From Bartonella sp. AU55XJBT (GTDB lineage: Bacteria; Pseudomonadota; Alphaproteobacteria; Rhizobiales; Rhizobiaceae), in the NCBI RefSeq assembly GCF_028618525.1, contig NZ_JAQITC010000005.1, forward strand, positions 1-64,000: a DNA stretch of 64,000 bases. Reading direction: 5' to 3'. The notes beneath the pieces are model-generated. The model ran no database searches. It saw nothing but the letters and a program-made list of their open reading frames with translations, and was not told the DNA's origin. This document shows, in pieces, positions 46,804 through 56,280 of this stretch; position 1 is the first letter of the stretch; each line of letters begins with the position of its first letter. A program made the translations under genes and the position numbers.

Positions 46804-47732
46804 CCAAATAGGCTGGAAACGGATTGCTCTGCTGCTGTTCTGGCGATTGCTTCTCCAATGAGATCGGCAATGGGCAAAACGCGAATATTATGGGCTTTCT
46901 CAATGGCTCCTGTTGGCATAATTGAATCTGTAATAACCAATTCTTTCATTTCTGAATGGGTGATGCGTTCGATTGCATTCCCAGAAAGAACACCATGCGT
47001 GATATAAGCCGTGACACTATTGGCACCGTGTTTCAAGAGAGCACTTGCTGCGTTGCATAAAGTTCCACCAGAATCAACAATATCATCCAGCAGAAGACAA
47101 TCTTTCCCCGATACATCTCCAATAATGTTCATAACTTCTGATTCACCTGGACGTTCACGACGTTTATCAACAATAGCAAGCAAACTGTTCAAGCGCTTGG
47201 CGAGTGAGCGAGCGCGGACCACACCACCCACATCAGGTGAAACAACAATAACATTTTCAAGAGAATAATGCATTTTGACATCGCGAGAAATGACAGGAAC
47301 AGCATAGAGATTATCCGTAGGGATATCAAAAAAACCTTGAATTTGTCCTGCATGAAGATCCAATGTTAAAACGCGATGGGCGCCTGCTTCAGTAATCAGG
47401 TTGGCAACAAGTTTTGCAGAAATGGGAGTCCGTGGTCCAGGTTTTCTATCTTGGCGGGCGTAGCCAAAATAGGGGATGACAGCTGTAATACGACGCGCAG
47501 AAGAACGACGAAGGGCATCAATCATGATGAGCAATTCCATTAAATGATCATTTGCAGGATAAGATGTAGATTGCAAAACAAACACATCTTGTCCTCGTAC
47601 ATTTTCATGCAATTCTACGAAAATCTCTTGATCAGCAAAGCGCTTTACTGTTGCCTTGCCTAAGGGGATGTTCAAATAATTTGTAACATCTTCAGCTAGG
47701 CGTGGATTAGAATTTCCGCAGAAAAGTTTCAT
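46800..47732 (-). CDS. prs: ribose-phosphate pyrophosphokinase
   Basis: A 310-residue enzyme that makes PRPP from ribose-5-phosphate and ATP for nucleotide, histidine and tryptophan synthesis. Visible are the flexible-loop R-Q-D-R-K, the metal-binding D-L-H-A-G-Q and the PRPP-binding D-D-I-V-D-S-G-G-T. Length is standard. Its 3' end overlaps that of the HerA-like gene by 4 bases on the opposite strand, leaving no room for separate terminators. Confidence 0.96.
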   Translation of the reverse strand: MKLFCGNSNPRLAEDVTNYLNIPLGKATVKRFADQEIFVELHENVRGQDVFVLQSTSYPANDHLMELLIMIDALRRSSARRITAVIPYFGYARQDRKPGPRTPISAKLVANLITEAGAHRVLTLDLHAGQIQGFFDIPTDNLYAVPVISRDVKMHYSLENVIVVSPDVGGVVRARSLAKRLNSLLAIVDKRRERPGESEVMNIIGDVSGKDCLLLDDIVDSGGTLCNAASALLKHGANSVTAYITHGVLSGNAIERITHSEMKELVITDSIMPTGAIEKAHNIRVLPIADLIGEAIARTAAEQSVSSLFG

Positions 47733-48313
47733 AGTAGAACCTCTGAATAATCATGGTAGGAATGCGACACGGTTTTTAATTTCTTTTTATTAAATTGCAA
47801 GAAAACAATTACAAAAGCCTTACAATTTTATTGATTATTGTTAAAGAGCTATGCGGTATGTTTTCTCTTTTTCCCAAATTTTTGTTCCCTGTAAAGTTGA
47901 TTCTTGAAATTGTTAAGAAAAAACAAAGGTTGTCGTTTATTTGTACGGGAGGATCTGCGATAGAAAAATATTTTTTAGCTCTATAAATTTTATATATTAC
48001 TTGTTCTAAGGATGCTTTTGCGGATTGTGACGCGTATCATGTTTTTTTATTTTTGGGTATTTTTCGCTGTTTTCTTCAATTACTTGATTTAAAAAACAGC
48101 TTCAATACTATTTTATGTTTAAATAATTATGTGTTAAAGGTCATTATAATCAAACGTTGAAAAGAAGAGTTCGTTTTATTTCTCATTGCGACAGTTTTCG
48201 TGTTTTGTGACGCCAATAAGAATTTTTATGAAAAAGCATTGTAGAAAAAAGCGTACTTATTTTATCGACATTATTTTATTTGAGGTTTTGATCTTTTTGT
48301 GTGGAAAGAAATA
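47733..48313. other. 580-base AT-rich spacer upstream of prs
   Basis: No gene, repeat copy or terminator was recognised. The promoter of prs must lie in the first part, but I cannot place it. Confidence 0.5.
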
Positions 48314-49093
48314 TTATTTCAACATAATAGCAGAAATTTGTCTTCCATCATCCGGTTCGTTGCGGTGTATAGCGCGCCGATGAGAAAAAAAGCGCTGTTC
48401 ATCTTGATAGGTACAAAGCTCTACACAAGAAGCATTAACGCCTGCTTCTTTGAGTTGATTGATAATAAATGCCCATAGATTAAAATGAAAGTGATTGACT
48501 TTTTCTGTTTTTAAAAAATATTTTTGAAATTTACTATGACATTCAATAAATTGGTTGTAAAATTCACGTGTTACTTCGTAGTGGTGTGGTCCAATACAAG
48601 GTCCAAGGGCTGCTATTATTGATTGTCTTTTGGCTCCCTGTTTTTCCATAACAGCAATTGTTTTCTCAATAATTCCATTTAAGCTTCCGCGCCAGCCAGC
48701 ATGTGTTGCGGCAATGATCCCAGCTTGTGGATCAGCAAACAGTACTGGGCCACAATCTGCTGTAAGAACCCCAATAACGAGACCAGGTATGGTTGTCACA
48801 AGAGCATCTGCTTTAGGGGGGGCACCGATAATTGGCTGATGAGCGACGATGACATCAGAAGAATGTATTTGATTGACCGTGACTAAATTTTGTACCTCAA
48901 CACTAAAATAATCAGCGATTAAAAGACGATTTTGTACAATATGTTCAGGTTGGTCATTTGATCTTTTTCTGACATTAAAGCTATGAAAGTTTTTTGAAAC
49001 ACCAGCTTGACGTGTAAAAAATCCATGTTTTATCCCATGGGTGTGTAAAGTAGAGAGATTTTTTGCAAGGATGGGATGAGGGATAGGCTTCAT
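48314..49093 (-). CDS. pgeF: multicopper-oxidase-like purine nucleoside phosphorylase (PgeF/YfiH)
   Basis: A 259-residue protein of the YfiH/laccase-domain family, with T-A-D-C-G-P (about 113-118) and T-H-A-G-W-R-G-S (about 132-139) carrying the zinc-binding Cys and His residues. A third His lies in 'GPCIGPHHYEV'. Members phosphorolyse adenosine and guanosine, and PgeF edits peptidoglycan precursors. It follows the MidA-type gene by about 100 bases and may be in the lgt-midA-pgeF transcription unit. Confidence 0.88.
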   Translation of the reverse strand: MKPIPHPILAKNLSTLHTHGIKHGFFTRQAGVSKNFHSFNVRKRSNDQPEHIVQNRLLIADYFSVEVQNLVTVNQIHSSDVIVAHQPIIGAPPKADALVTTIPGLVIGVLTADCGPVLFADPQAGIIAATHAGWRGSLNGIIEKTIAVMEKQGAKRQSIIAALGPCIGPHHYEVTREFYNQFIECHSKFQKYFLKTEKVNHFHFNLWAFIINQLKEAGVNASCVELCTYQDEQRFFSHRRAIHRNEPDDGRQISAIMLK

Positions 49094-49192
49094 AAAAGTT
49101 CCTTATGGGGTTATTTGAATGGTGGAGTGATGTTCCTATTTGTCGACGAACATTTCAGAGAATGATATGCTTATTGACACAATTGTCGATCA

Positions 49193-50272
49193 TTAAAATT
49201 GGGGAGGTATAGATATATTTTTATCACTGAAATGTAAAACTTTAAATAGTTTTCCCATTTGATCTGGGCCAGCGAGCCGTTCGATATCTTGGCGGATTTT
49301 GTCTTGTAAGGAAACGCTTTTTCCCATTCCAAGTTGTTTTGCACGCTCCATGAGCCCCATTTTAAAAAGAAATTCTCCTTGCTCTAAGATTTCAGCAAAA
49401 CAGCCCTGTTCAAGAGCTATATTTTTTAAAAAAGAAAAATCAACATGGGATGTTAAGTCATGTTCACCAGGGGCATCAAAAACATCCCGAAATTTATGTT
49501 TTGAGAGTGCTTGCAAGGTATCGCCAAAGGCAAGATCACACGCACCATAATCGATAAGCAAAACAGAGCCTGTGACTTGCACTAAATGATGACTGATTTG
49601 TTGTATGAATTGATGTCGTAAGGGAGCATGTTCAAAAATTGTTCCATCAGGGACTTCAGAGCAATAGGTTTGTAGACAAGAAGAGGAAAGTTTATGCGGG
49701 GCAGCAATAAAGATGAAATCTCCATCTTTATTGCTTGTGATGCGGCGTTCTCTCCATTCACCATCGATTTTAATATATTGGTTTATGGGAAGTGTATCGA
49801 GGAATTCATTACCAATGAGAAAGAGAGGTTTTGAAGGAATTTGATTTAAATTTGCAATGCTATGGATTTGTTTTTGATAAGAGAAAAGGCGTTTTTTTTG
49901 TTCTTTTGCAAGTTTCTTACTTATTTCGATCAGAAAAATTTCAGCAACATTAAATGCTGTTGTAGAAAGCTTTTGGATGGTTCGCAAAATGTCATCCATC
50001 AAAGTTCCACGTCCTGGTCCTATTTCCGCGAGAATAAAAGGGTGAGGGCAACCATGAGCATTCCAATTTGCAAGAAGCCAAATGCCAATCATTTCTCCAA
50101 ATAATTGGCTTACCTCGGGTGCTGTTATGAAATCACCAGTGCGTCCAAAAGGTGTTTGTGTTTGATAATAGCCAAATTGAGGATCTGTGAGCGCCAATGT
50201 CATATATTCACTGACAGTAATGGGGCCATGAGATGCGATGATTTCTTTAATTTTTTCTTTGAGGGATGTCAT
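49193..50272 (-). CDS. SAM-dependent methyltransferase, MidA/NDUFAF7 family
   Basis: A 359-residue protein with a Rossmann-type SAM site: the E-I-G-P-G-R-G-T-L motif near residue 82 and L-I-D-Y-G near 235. '[18 protein letters not shown]' near the N-terminus is a family hallmark. The mitochondrial homologue dimethylates an arginine of complex I; the bacterial target is not established. The ATG sits 26 bases inside the lgt gene, so the two are coupled. Confidence 0.88.
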   Translation of the reverse strand: MTSLKEKIKEIIASHGPITVSEYMTLALTDPQFGYYQTQTPFGRTGDFITAPEVSQLFGEMIGIWLLANWNAHGCPHPFILAEIGPGRGTLMDDILRTIQKLSTTAFNVAEIFLIEISKKLAKEQKKRLFSYQKQIHSIANLNQIPSKPLFLIGNEFLDTLPINQYIKIDGEWRERRITSNKDGDFIFIAAPHKLSSSCLQTYCSEVPDGTIFEHAPLRHQFIQQISHHLVQVTGSVLLIDYGACDLAFGDTLQALSKHKFRDVFDAPGEHDLTSHVDFSFLKNIALEQGCFAEILEQGEFLFKMGLMERAKQLGMGKSVSLQDKIRQDIERLAGPDQMGKLFKVLHFSDKNISIPPQF

Positions 50273-51125
50273 TTTCGGTAGATTTATCTTTAAATGCTTG
50301 AAGGAGGAGATAAAATCCTAAAAGAAGCATGGGAAGAGATAAAGCCATGCCATAGGTAAAGCCTATAGAATGGAAAAGGGTCGAGAACCATTCTGGATCT
50401 TCTTGGGGAGCACGGTAAACTTCTGAGATACTGCGTGCTATTGCATAGCCCATAATAAATATTCCTGATACAGTCCCACGGCGTTTGAATGCTTTGAAGG
50501 CAAAAATAACAATGAAGAGAAGAATGAAGAGAAGAAATCCTTCCATAAATGCTTCGTAAAGTTGGCTTGGATGGCGTGGTAAATAGTAAGGATCTAGGGG
50601 AAAACAAACTGCCCAAGGTTGCGTGGTAACGTTACCCCATAATTCTTGATTGATGAAATTACAGATTCGTACAATGCCAATACCGATAGGGGCACCGGCA
50701 GCAATGATATCAAACATCACTCGTATGTTTATGTTATTTTTACGGGCGAATAAAATCATTGCAATGATAATGCCAATAAGACCACCGTGAAAAGACATCC
50801 CCCCATCCCATACAGCAATGATAGCACTTGGATGGCTAAAGTAATAAAGAGGATCCCATACAAGGACTTGTCCTAAACGCCCTCCAACAACAACACTTAT
50901 GGCAGACCAGACAACAAAATCTCCGATCTTCTCTTTATCCATAGGAGGGTGGTTTTTATGCCATAAAGATGGTTTTTTAAATAATTTTTGCGCATACCAC
51001 CAAGCAAAAAGAATACCCACGACGTAACCAAGACCATACCAATGAAGCATTATGGGTCCTAGTTGGATAATGACAGGATCAAGAAAAGACGGAAAAGCAA
51101 TGGCTGGACAGACAAGATTGTTCAT
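50247..51125 (-). CDS. lgt: prolipoprotein diacylglyceryl transferase
   Basis: A 292-residue polytopic enzyme (about seven helices) that adds diacylglycerol to the lipobox cysteine of prolipoproteins. Visible motifs: H-G-G-L-I-G (about 114-119), [13 protein letters not shown] and H-P-S-Q-L-Y-E-A with the conserved Arg before it. It would modify the L,D-transpeptidase lipoprotein encoded at 42570. It overlaps the MidA-type gene by 26 bases, a long overlap. Confidence 0.95.
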   Translation of the reverse strand: MNNLVCPAIAFPSFLDPVIIQLGPIMLHWYGLGYVVGILFAWWYAQKLFKKPSLWHKNHPPMDKEKIGDFVVWSAISVVVGGRLGQVLVWDPLYYFSHPSAIIAVWDGGMSFHGGLIGIIIAMILFARKNNINIRVMFDIIAAGAPIGIGIVRICNFINQELWGNVTTQPWAVCFPLDPYYLPRHPSQLYEAFMEGFLLFILLFIVIFAFKAFKRRGTVSGIFIMGYAIARSISEVYRAPQEDPEWFSTLFHSIGFTYGMALSLPMLLLGFYLLLQAFKDKSTENDIPQRKN

Positions 51126-51428
51126 GAATTAAGCACTTTACATTATATAAGATGGATATGAAGTGACTCTGATGGCAAGGAATGACAGATGAATGCACAA
51201 TGGTCAAGTCAGGAAGATGATAAGTCAGAAAGGGTAACAGATTTCTACTCGTTTATTGTGGTAAAAAATTACGGCGATAAAAAGAATATAAAAATTTTAA
51301 AACAAACTCGTCATGAAAAATCGGCATAATAGGTAAAAATAGGATAAAAGGAACAAATTACAGTATCTAAATGTTATGAGAATACGCTATAATGCGTGCC
51401 TCAATATTAAAATTTAAGGAAAAATGTT
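51126..51428. other. divergent spacer between lgt and ubiK
   Basis: Apart from a TATAAT at 51388-51393 nothing gene-like is seen in the 303 bases. Confidence 0.45.
51388..51393 (+). promoter_or_regulatory. candidate -10 box for ubiK
   Basis: A perfect TATAAT 35 bases upstream of the ATG. The -35 region (51365-51370) is poor, so the match may be accidental in AT-rich DNA. Confidence 0.4.
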
Positions 51429-51707
51429 ATGCGTAATGGATCAAACCGTATTCTTGATGAATTAGCAAAATTAGCAACAGATGCCGCTGACGTCGTGCAA
51501 GGTATACGACGTGAAGCTGGAACAGCTTTTCGTGTGCAGGCTGAAAAGATAGCCAACAAACTTGATCTTGTTTCACGCGAAGAATTTGAGACCTTTAAAG
51601 AGATGGTGCTGAAAGTCCATGCTGATAATGCTGATTTGAAAAGGCGTCTTGATGATTTAGAAGAAGATGATTTAGAAAAAAAGCAGACACGAAAAAAAGT
51701 AAAATAG
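51429..51707 (+). CDS. ubiK: ubiquinone biosynthesis accessory factor UbiK (YqiC/BMFP type)
   Basis: A 92-residue protein of the membrane-fusogenic BMFP family. The N-terminal amphipathic helix and the C-terminal coiled coil (about 48-86, with VSREEFETFKEMV and ADLKRRLDDLE) form the typical trimer region. The tail is strongly basic. The enterobacterial homologue helps UbiJ and ubiquinone synthesis; in other bacteria it is described by its fusogenic behaviour only. It stands alone. Confidence 0.85.
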   Translation: MRNGSNRILDELAKLATDAADVVQGIRREAGTAFRVQAEKIANKLDLVSREEFETFKEMVLKVHADNADLKRRLDDLEEDDLEKKQTRKKVK

Positions 51708-52085
51708 TTTTTCTAAAAAAAGAATTTTCAAAAAAATATCCCCAATTTTTCAATATGATGCGTGAAACTAAAAAATGCTTAATCTTGAGTCTGTTAGAGG
51801 GGAGCATTTGTTTATTTTTAATTTTTTTTTGGGGTAAAATACATTTTTTTGAATCAGGGGGGCTGGCGCTATGAAATTGTATCAATACACTGAAAAGACT
51901 TGATGATTCGTTTTATGATTATCAGGTTGCCCTAAAGAGCGCGATTGTGTTCTGGGGGGGTGTGTAGTGTCGATGTTTTTAATGTGTATTTGTTTGGTGT
52001 AAAGGTTCTGATTGTAACAAAATATTGTTACAATTTAAGCCGTTTATATTCTGTTGACAATGTTTTAAGATGATTGAGGATTGTG
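51708..52085. other. spacer between ubiK and the YbjN gene
   Basis: No coding frame. It holds a perfect inverted repeat at 52011-52034 (separate entry) and a TTGACA at 52054-52059, too close to the ATG to be a usable -35 box. Confidence 0.45.
52011..52034. promoter_or_regulatory. perfect 10-bp palindrome upstream of YbjN gene
   Basis: ATTGTAACAA and TTGTTACAAT are exact complements with a 4-base AATA centre, ending about 50 bases before the start of the YbjN gene. The dyad form suits a dimeric repressor or activator. No T-run follows. Confidence 0.5.
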
Positions 52086-52586
52086 ATGAGGCTTGCATTT
52101 TGCGCCACAGAAAGAAAAGAGCATCCTGTTGATTTTATCGAACAGATTGCCTGTGAATATGATTGGTCGTTTGAGCGGAATGCACAAGATGAAATTAGCG
52201 TTTGTGTGGAAGGAAAACGGGCAAATTATCGTCTTGCTTTTTCGTGGATGGAAGAGCATGAAGCACTTCATTTGGCTTGTTCATTTGATCTTTCTATTGA
52301 AAATGCTCGAACAGCTGAAATACAACGCTTATTGCTCGCGATTAATGAAAAGTTGTTGTTGGGACATTTTGATTACTGGCAAAGAAATAATTCTGTTATT
52401 TATCGGCAAGGTCTTCTTTTGGCTGGCGGAGTGCATCCATCTCATATACAGGTTGAAACATTGTTGATACACGCACTTAAAGCCTGTGAAAGCCATTATG
52501 TTGCCTTTCAGATGGTGGCTTTATCGGGGGAAAGCGCTTACAAGGCATTGCAATACACTTTGTTTGAAACTGTAGGGAATGCTTAA
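52086..52586 (+). CDS. YbjN domain-containing protein
   Basis: A 166-residue protein with a YbjN fold, structurally like type III secretion chaperones: a beta sheet followed by helices, with 'LAINEKLLLGHFDYW' typical. The ATG at 52086 has GAGGA five bases before it; an in-frame TTG at 52074 overlaps that site. The molecular role is unknown; the rhizobial homologue stands at the same place between an lgt/ubiK region and downstream genes. It converges with the sensor kinase gene. Confidence 0.78.
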   Translation: MRLAFCATERKEHPVDFIEQIACEYDWSFERNAQDEISVCVEGKRANYRLAFSWMEEHEALHLACSFDLSIENARTAEIQRLLLAINEKLLLGHFDYWQRNNSVIYRQGLLLAGGVHPSHIQVETLLIHALKACESHYVAFQMVALSGESAYKALQYTLFETVGNA

Positions 52587-52632
52587 AATATCAAGCCTGT
52601 TATTTTTTACAGATGGTTTGCTGAAAGATTGC

Positions 52633-53973
52633 TCATAGGGGGATATCAAGAATAGCGCGTACTCCCCCAAGAGGACTCTCATCGAGTTGTATATTGCCAC
52701 CATGGCTGCGTGCTATGTCTTGGGCAATAGAAAGACCAAGTCCTGTTCCACTTGCATCTTGATTACGAGCTTTATCAAGTCTAAAGAATGGCTTAAAAAC
52801 TTCTGTACGCATATCTTTATGAATTCCAGGTCCATCATCGTCGATGATCAATATAAAAGATTCCTGTTGAGAGTTAGCTGTTAGTTTAATGGTCATGCCG
52901 TAACAAAATGCATTTGAGACAAGATTGCTGACTAAGCGTGTAAAAGCACGGGGGCGTACTTGTATTTGTGTAGGGCCTTCAATGGTGTAAGAAAATTGAC
53001 GTTTGTGAAGATGAGCATCAGCGGAGAATTTTTGCATAAGAGCATTTAAATCAAAGGTCTTGACACTTTCACTTCCTTCACCACGGGCAAAAGCAAGATA
53101 ATCTTCTAACATATTTTGCATATCACTGACATCTTGCTCAAGCGGTTTAATATCAAAATCGGTATTTGCTAATGCTAGCTGAAGTTTAAAACGTGTAAGA
53201 ATAGTTCTTAAATCATGGCTTACACCTGAGAGCATCATAGTGCGTTGTTCTATTTGCCGCTCAATACGTTCGCGCATGCGTAAAAAAGCAATGCCAGCAC
53301 GACGAACTTCATCGGCTCCTTGTGGTTGAAATCCTTTTGGTAAAGGACGACCACGTCCAAAACTTTCAGCCGCTTCAGCCAATTGTTGAATGGGTTTGAT
53401 TTGGTTGCGCAAGAAATAAATTGCTATCAGCAATAAAACAAGGGCTGTTCCTACCATCCAGCTCAAAAAAATAGCGGTGTTGGAAGCATAAGCTTGGCTG
53501 CGTGGAGCAAAGACGCGCAAGATGTTGTGACCAAGATGGATACGGATTTCAACAAGATCAGAATCCCCTACGGTATCAATCCAGAAGGGGCGATTAATTT
53601 GGCGGGTGATTTCTTCACTGAGAAAATAATCAAGAATTGCAAAAAATGGCTTAGGTCCTGGAGGGGGTAAGGGGGCAGGAGAGAGAATAGAAATGTTTAA
53701 TCCCATACGTTGTTGTGCAATACGCTTGATATCTTCATAATTATCTTGTTGCGGATATGTCTCAATAATATCAATAATGGCTGAAATATCATGTACGACA
53801 GCTGTTGAAAGACGCTCAGTTACCATTTGCCAATGACGTTCCATAAAGACGTAAGCAATGACCGTTTGCAGAAGTACCATGGGAGCGATAATAATGATCA
53901 AAGAGCGAGCATAAAGCCGTTTAGGCATCTTTTTCGTTAACCATCGAAAAAAAAATCTTAAAGGTTTGATCAT
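52633..53973 (-). CDS. EnvZ-type sensor histidine kinase
   Basis: A 446-residue kinase with membrane helices at about 22-44 and 167-189, a periplasmic region of about 120 residues containing a Pro-rich patch (PAPLPPPGPKP), then HAMP. Phospho-acceptor His253 lies in G-V-S-H-D-L-R-T, a DHp sequence of the EnvZ class. The N-box (NLVSNAFCYG), DDGPG and GTGLGLS are intact. It lies 12 bases after its regulator gene. It resembles the alphaproteobacterial EnvZ/PetP-like group; the signal is unknown. Confidence 0.86.
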   Translation of the reverse strand: MIKPLRFFFRWLTKKMPKRLYARSLIIIIAPMVLLQTVIAYVFMERHWQMVTERLSTAVVHDISAIIDIIETYPQQDNYEDIKRIAQQRMGLNISILSPAPLPPPGPKPFFAILDYFLSEEITRQINRPFWIDTVGDSDLVEIRIHLGHNILRVFAPRSQAYASNTAIFLSWMVGTALVLLLIAIYFLRNQIKPIQQLAEAAESFGRGRPLPKGFQPQGADEVRRAGIAFLRMRERIERQIEQRTMMLSGVSHDLRTILTRFKLQLALANTDFDIKPLEQDVSDMQNMLEDYLAFARGEGSESVKTFDLNALMQKFSADAHLHKRQFSYTIEGPTQIQVRPRAFTRLVSNLVSNAFCYGMTIKLTANSQQESFILIIDDDGPGIHKDMRTEVFKPFFRLDKARNQDASGTGLGLSIAQDIARSHGGNIQLDESPLGGVRAILDIPL

Positions 53974-53985
53974 TTTTGCGTGTGC

Positions 53986-54690
53986 CTATTCAATTGAGAG
54001 TTTATACCCTATTCCTCGCACGGTTTGGAGCCATATGGGCAGTGCTGGATTTCTTTCGATCTTACGACGAAGACGGTTGATTTGTACATCAATAGCACGT
54101 TCACCGATAGTTTTGTCATCCATTGCAAATTGATGGCGCGGAATGATGCTCCCTGCATTTTCGGCAAAAATGACCATCATTTTTTGTTCTTTATCGGTTA
54201 ATTTAATAATTTCTCCTCCCCTTTTGAGTTCGCGCCGTGAAATTGAAAATATATAAGGCCCAAAAACGATTTGCTCAATTTTTGGTTGGCTAAGGGGCAG
54301 ACCTCGTCGTAAAATGGCGTTGATGCGAAGGAGAAGTTCACGAGGATCAAATGGCTTAGCCAGATAATCATCTGCGCCTGCTTCTAATCCACGGATACGA
54401 CTGTCTGTTTCTGATAAAGCTGTTAGCATGAGGATAGGAACCTCTTTTGTTTGGCGGAGTGAATGGGTAAGGTTGATACCGTTTTCGCCAGGCATCATGA
54501 CATCAACGATAAGAAGATCAAAGTCTAAACGTGCCAACAGTCGTCTTGCTTCATTAGCATTGGCTGAAATTGAAACACGAAATCCATTGTTAATAAGAAA
54601 CTGAAATAAAAGATTGCGAATACGTGTATCATCATCAATTACAAGAAGGTGAGGGGCATCGTCACACAAAACTTGAACGTGATTGGTCAT
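53986..54690 (-). CDS. OmpR-type response regulator
   Basis: A 234-residue regulator. The receiver has D19-D20-D21, phospho-acceptor Asp63 and Lys112, then a winged helix ending in 'TVRGIGYKLS'. The sequence IDVQINRLRRKIE is typical of the OmpR/PetR group. It precedes its kinase in a two-gene leftward operon. An envelope or osmotic role is likely by family but not shown. Confidence 0.88.
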   Translation of the reverse strand: MTNHVQVLCDDAPHLLVIDDDTRIRNLLFQFLINNGFRVSISANANEARRLLARLDFDLLIVDVMMPGENGINLTHSLRQTKEVPILMLTALSETDSRIRGLEAGADDYLAKPFDPRELLLRINAILRRGLPLSQPKIEQIVFGPYIFSISRRELKRGGEIIKLTDKEQKMMVIFAENAGSIIPRHQFAMDDKTIGERAIDVQINRLRRKIERNPALPIWLQTVRGIGYKLSIE

Positions 54691-54844
54691 TCTTCAAAAC
54701 CTTTAAATTATTTCTTCAAAAAATTTAACTTTACATAAGTTGCACAAAGCTGTCGAGCAGGCTATCCTATAGAAAAAAGGGAATGTTCCTTGTAAGCTTG
54801 AAGAAGGTAAGCTTCAAAAAGATTTACTTTAAATAAAGGATTTC

Positions 54845-55495
54845 ATGAGTCATTTTAGTGCACATATTATTCCGGTTACGCCTTTTCAGCAAAATTGCAC
54901 TCTGCTTTTTGATAAGGAACAAAAAGTAGGGGTTTTAGTGGATCCTGGTGGAGATTGGCTTCTAATTCAAGAAGTCATTAAAAAGGAGGGTATTACCGTT
55001 GAAGCGATTTGGATAACACATGGTCATTTTGATCATGTGGGAGCGGCAATGCAAGCAAAAGAAGCATTGGGCGTTAAAATTATCGGTTCACATTGCGATG
55101 ATAAGCCTGTGATGGATTCTGTGGTTGAGAGTGCAAGAAGCTATGGTATCACGGATGCTTCTGTGTGTCTTCCTGATCAATGGTTAGAAGATAACGATAG
55201 TGTCCATTTTGCTGAACATGTATTTAGGGTTTTTCATACACCAGGGCATTCTCCTGGTCATGTTATTTATTTTAATGAAAAAGAACGTTTCGCTTTACTT
55301 GGTGATGTTCTCTTTCGTGGTTCTATTGGACGTACAGATTTTCCTTTTTGTTCTCATGAAAAATTGATGAAATCACTTCGAGAAAAAGTTTTACCTTTAG
55401 GGGATGATGTTCGTTTTATCTGTGGGCATGGTCCTGGAAGCTATATAGGTTATGAGCGTCAGCGGAATCCTTTTCTTCAAGATTTAAGGACATAA
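54845..55495 (+). CDS. metallo-beta-lactamase fold hydrolase (glyoxalase II-like)
   Basis: A 216-residue enzyme with T-H-G-H-F-D-H (about 59-65), a later H in 'HTPGHSPGHV', D in L-G-D-V-L-F and a final His in C-G-H-G-P: a complete two-zinc site. It resembles YcbL-type glyoxalase II-like hydrolases rather than true GloB (no C-terminal glutathione domain). AAAGGA lies before the ATG. The substrate is unknown. Confidence 0.85.
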   Translation: MSHFSAHIIPVTPFQQNCTLLFDKEQKVGVLVDPGGDWLLIQEVIKKEGITVEAIWITHGHFDHVGAAMQAKEALGVKIIGSHCDDKPVMDSVVESARSYGITDASVCLPDQWLEDNDSVHFAEHVFRVFHTPGHSPGHVIYFNEKERFALLGDVLFRGSIGRTDFPFCSHEKLMKSLREKVLPLGDDVRFICGHGPGSYIGYERQRNPFLQDLRT

Positions 55496-55499
55496 CCCC

Positions 55500-55521
55500 C
55501 AAAACGCTTTAAAGCGTTTTG
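55500..55521. terminator. bidirectional terminator-like hairpin
   Basis: An 11-bp perfect dyad (CAAAACGCTTT with AAAGCGTTTTG) 4 bases after the hydrolase stop, between two converging genes. The stem is uninterrupted, so a small loop would form from the central A/T bases. T-runs are short on both sides. Confidence 0.6.
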
Positions 55522-55557
55522 AGGTTACTTAAAATTTTCTAAGCCAAAGCAAAGATG

Positions 55558-56280
55558 TTAGTTCAATGGAGCATAACAAAAATGGTCTTGCCCATCATAG
55601 CCTCGAAAAGTACCTGTTTGGGGATTGAATGAACGGTACTTTTTCTTGCAATATTGAAGCCAGCTACGAGTCCATGGTTGCTGGAGTGTCTGGTATGTGA
55701 CTGTTGATTGAGATTCATAAATGATTTGGGTTTCAGGAACTTGTTGATACATCTCTTGCGGAACTTCTTGATACACGACCTGTCTTTGTGGAACGGGTTG
55801 ATAGATAATTTGTGGCTGTTCTGGTTTTTTCAAAACATTGCCAAGAATTGCTCCAGCTGCGAGACCAAGAATGCCTGCTGCTAAAGCATCTCCTGAGTTA
55901 TCGCGCGTCAGATGATGCTCATATATATGATGATGTGTTGTCTTTTTGCGTTCAACATAACGATATATTTTGCGTTCAACATGATGACGATTATGTTCTC
56001 GCCTTTTATGGTCACCATGATGGTAGGGGTGCGTATGAGAAGAGTGATGTCTTTCAAAAGTAGAATGGCTGTTAGAATGATAAGAAGGAAAATAGGAATG
56101 CATTCCGTTCCTCATATCCCCCATTTGTTTATCCATATTTCTTCTCATATCATTTATCTGCTTCTCAATATGATTTTCACTATGCTTCCATTTCATATCG
56201 GCAAGCGCTGTGCTTAATGGGACAAAAACAGTTGCCATTGATACCACTGATAACACCGCTAATTTACTCGATCTTCTCAT
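55558..56280 (-). CDS. His-rich secreted protein with C-terminal BA14K domain
   Basis: A 240-residue protein. The ATG at 56280 has AAGGAG nine bases upstream; a longer frame from 56352 lacks a site. Signal peptide about 1-27. Residues about 40-145 are extremely His/Arg/Lys/Tyr-rich (HHSSHTHPYHHGDHKRR, HHHIYEHH), suggesting metal binding. A Gly/Ala helix (about 132-150) and a Gln/Val/Pro repeat region (repeats of the form IIYQ-PVPQ-, VVYQEVPQ-) follow. The C-terminal about 35 residues have the BA14K-type 'YCKKKYRSFNPQTGTFRGYDG' pattern. BA14K is an immunoreactive Brucella protein of unknown function. The combination looks like a modular surface or periplasmic metal-binding protein. Confidence 0.7.
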   Translation of the reverse strand: MRRSSKLAVLSVVSMATVFVPLSTALADMKWKHSENHIEKQINDMRRNMDKQMGDMRNGMHSYFPSYHSNSHSTFERHHSSHTHPYHHGDHKRREHNRHHVERKIYRYVERKKTTHHHIYEHHLTRDNSGDALAAGILGLAAGAILGNVLKKPEQPQIIYQPVPQRQVVYQEVPQEMYQQVPETQIIYESQSTVTYQTLQQPWTRSWLQYCKKKYRSFNPQTGTFRGYDGQDHFCYAPLN

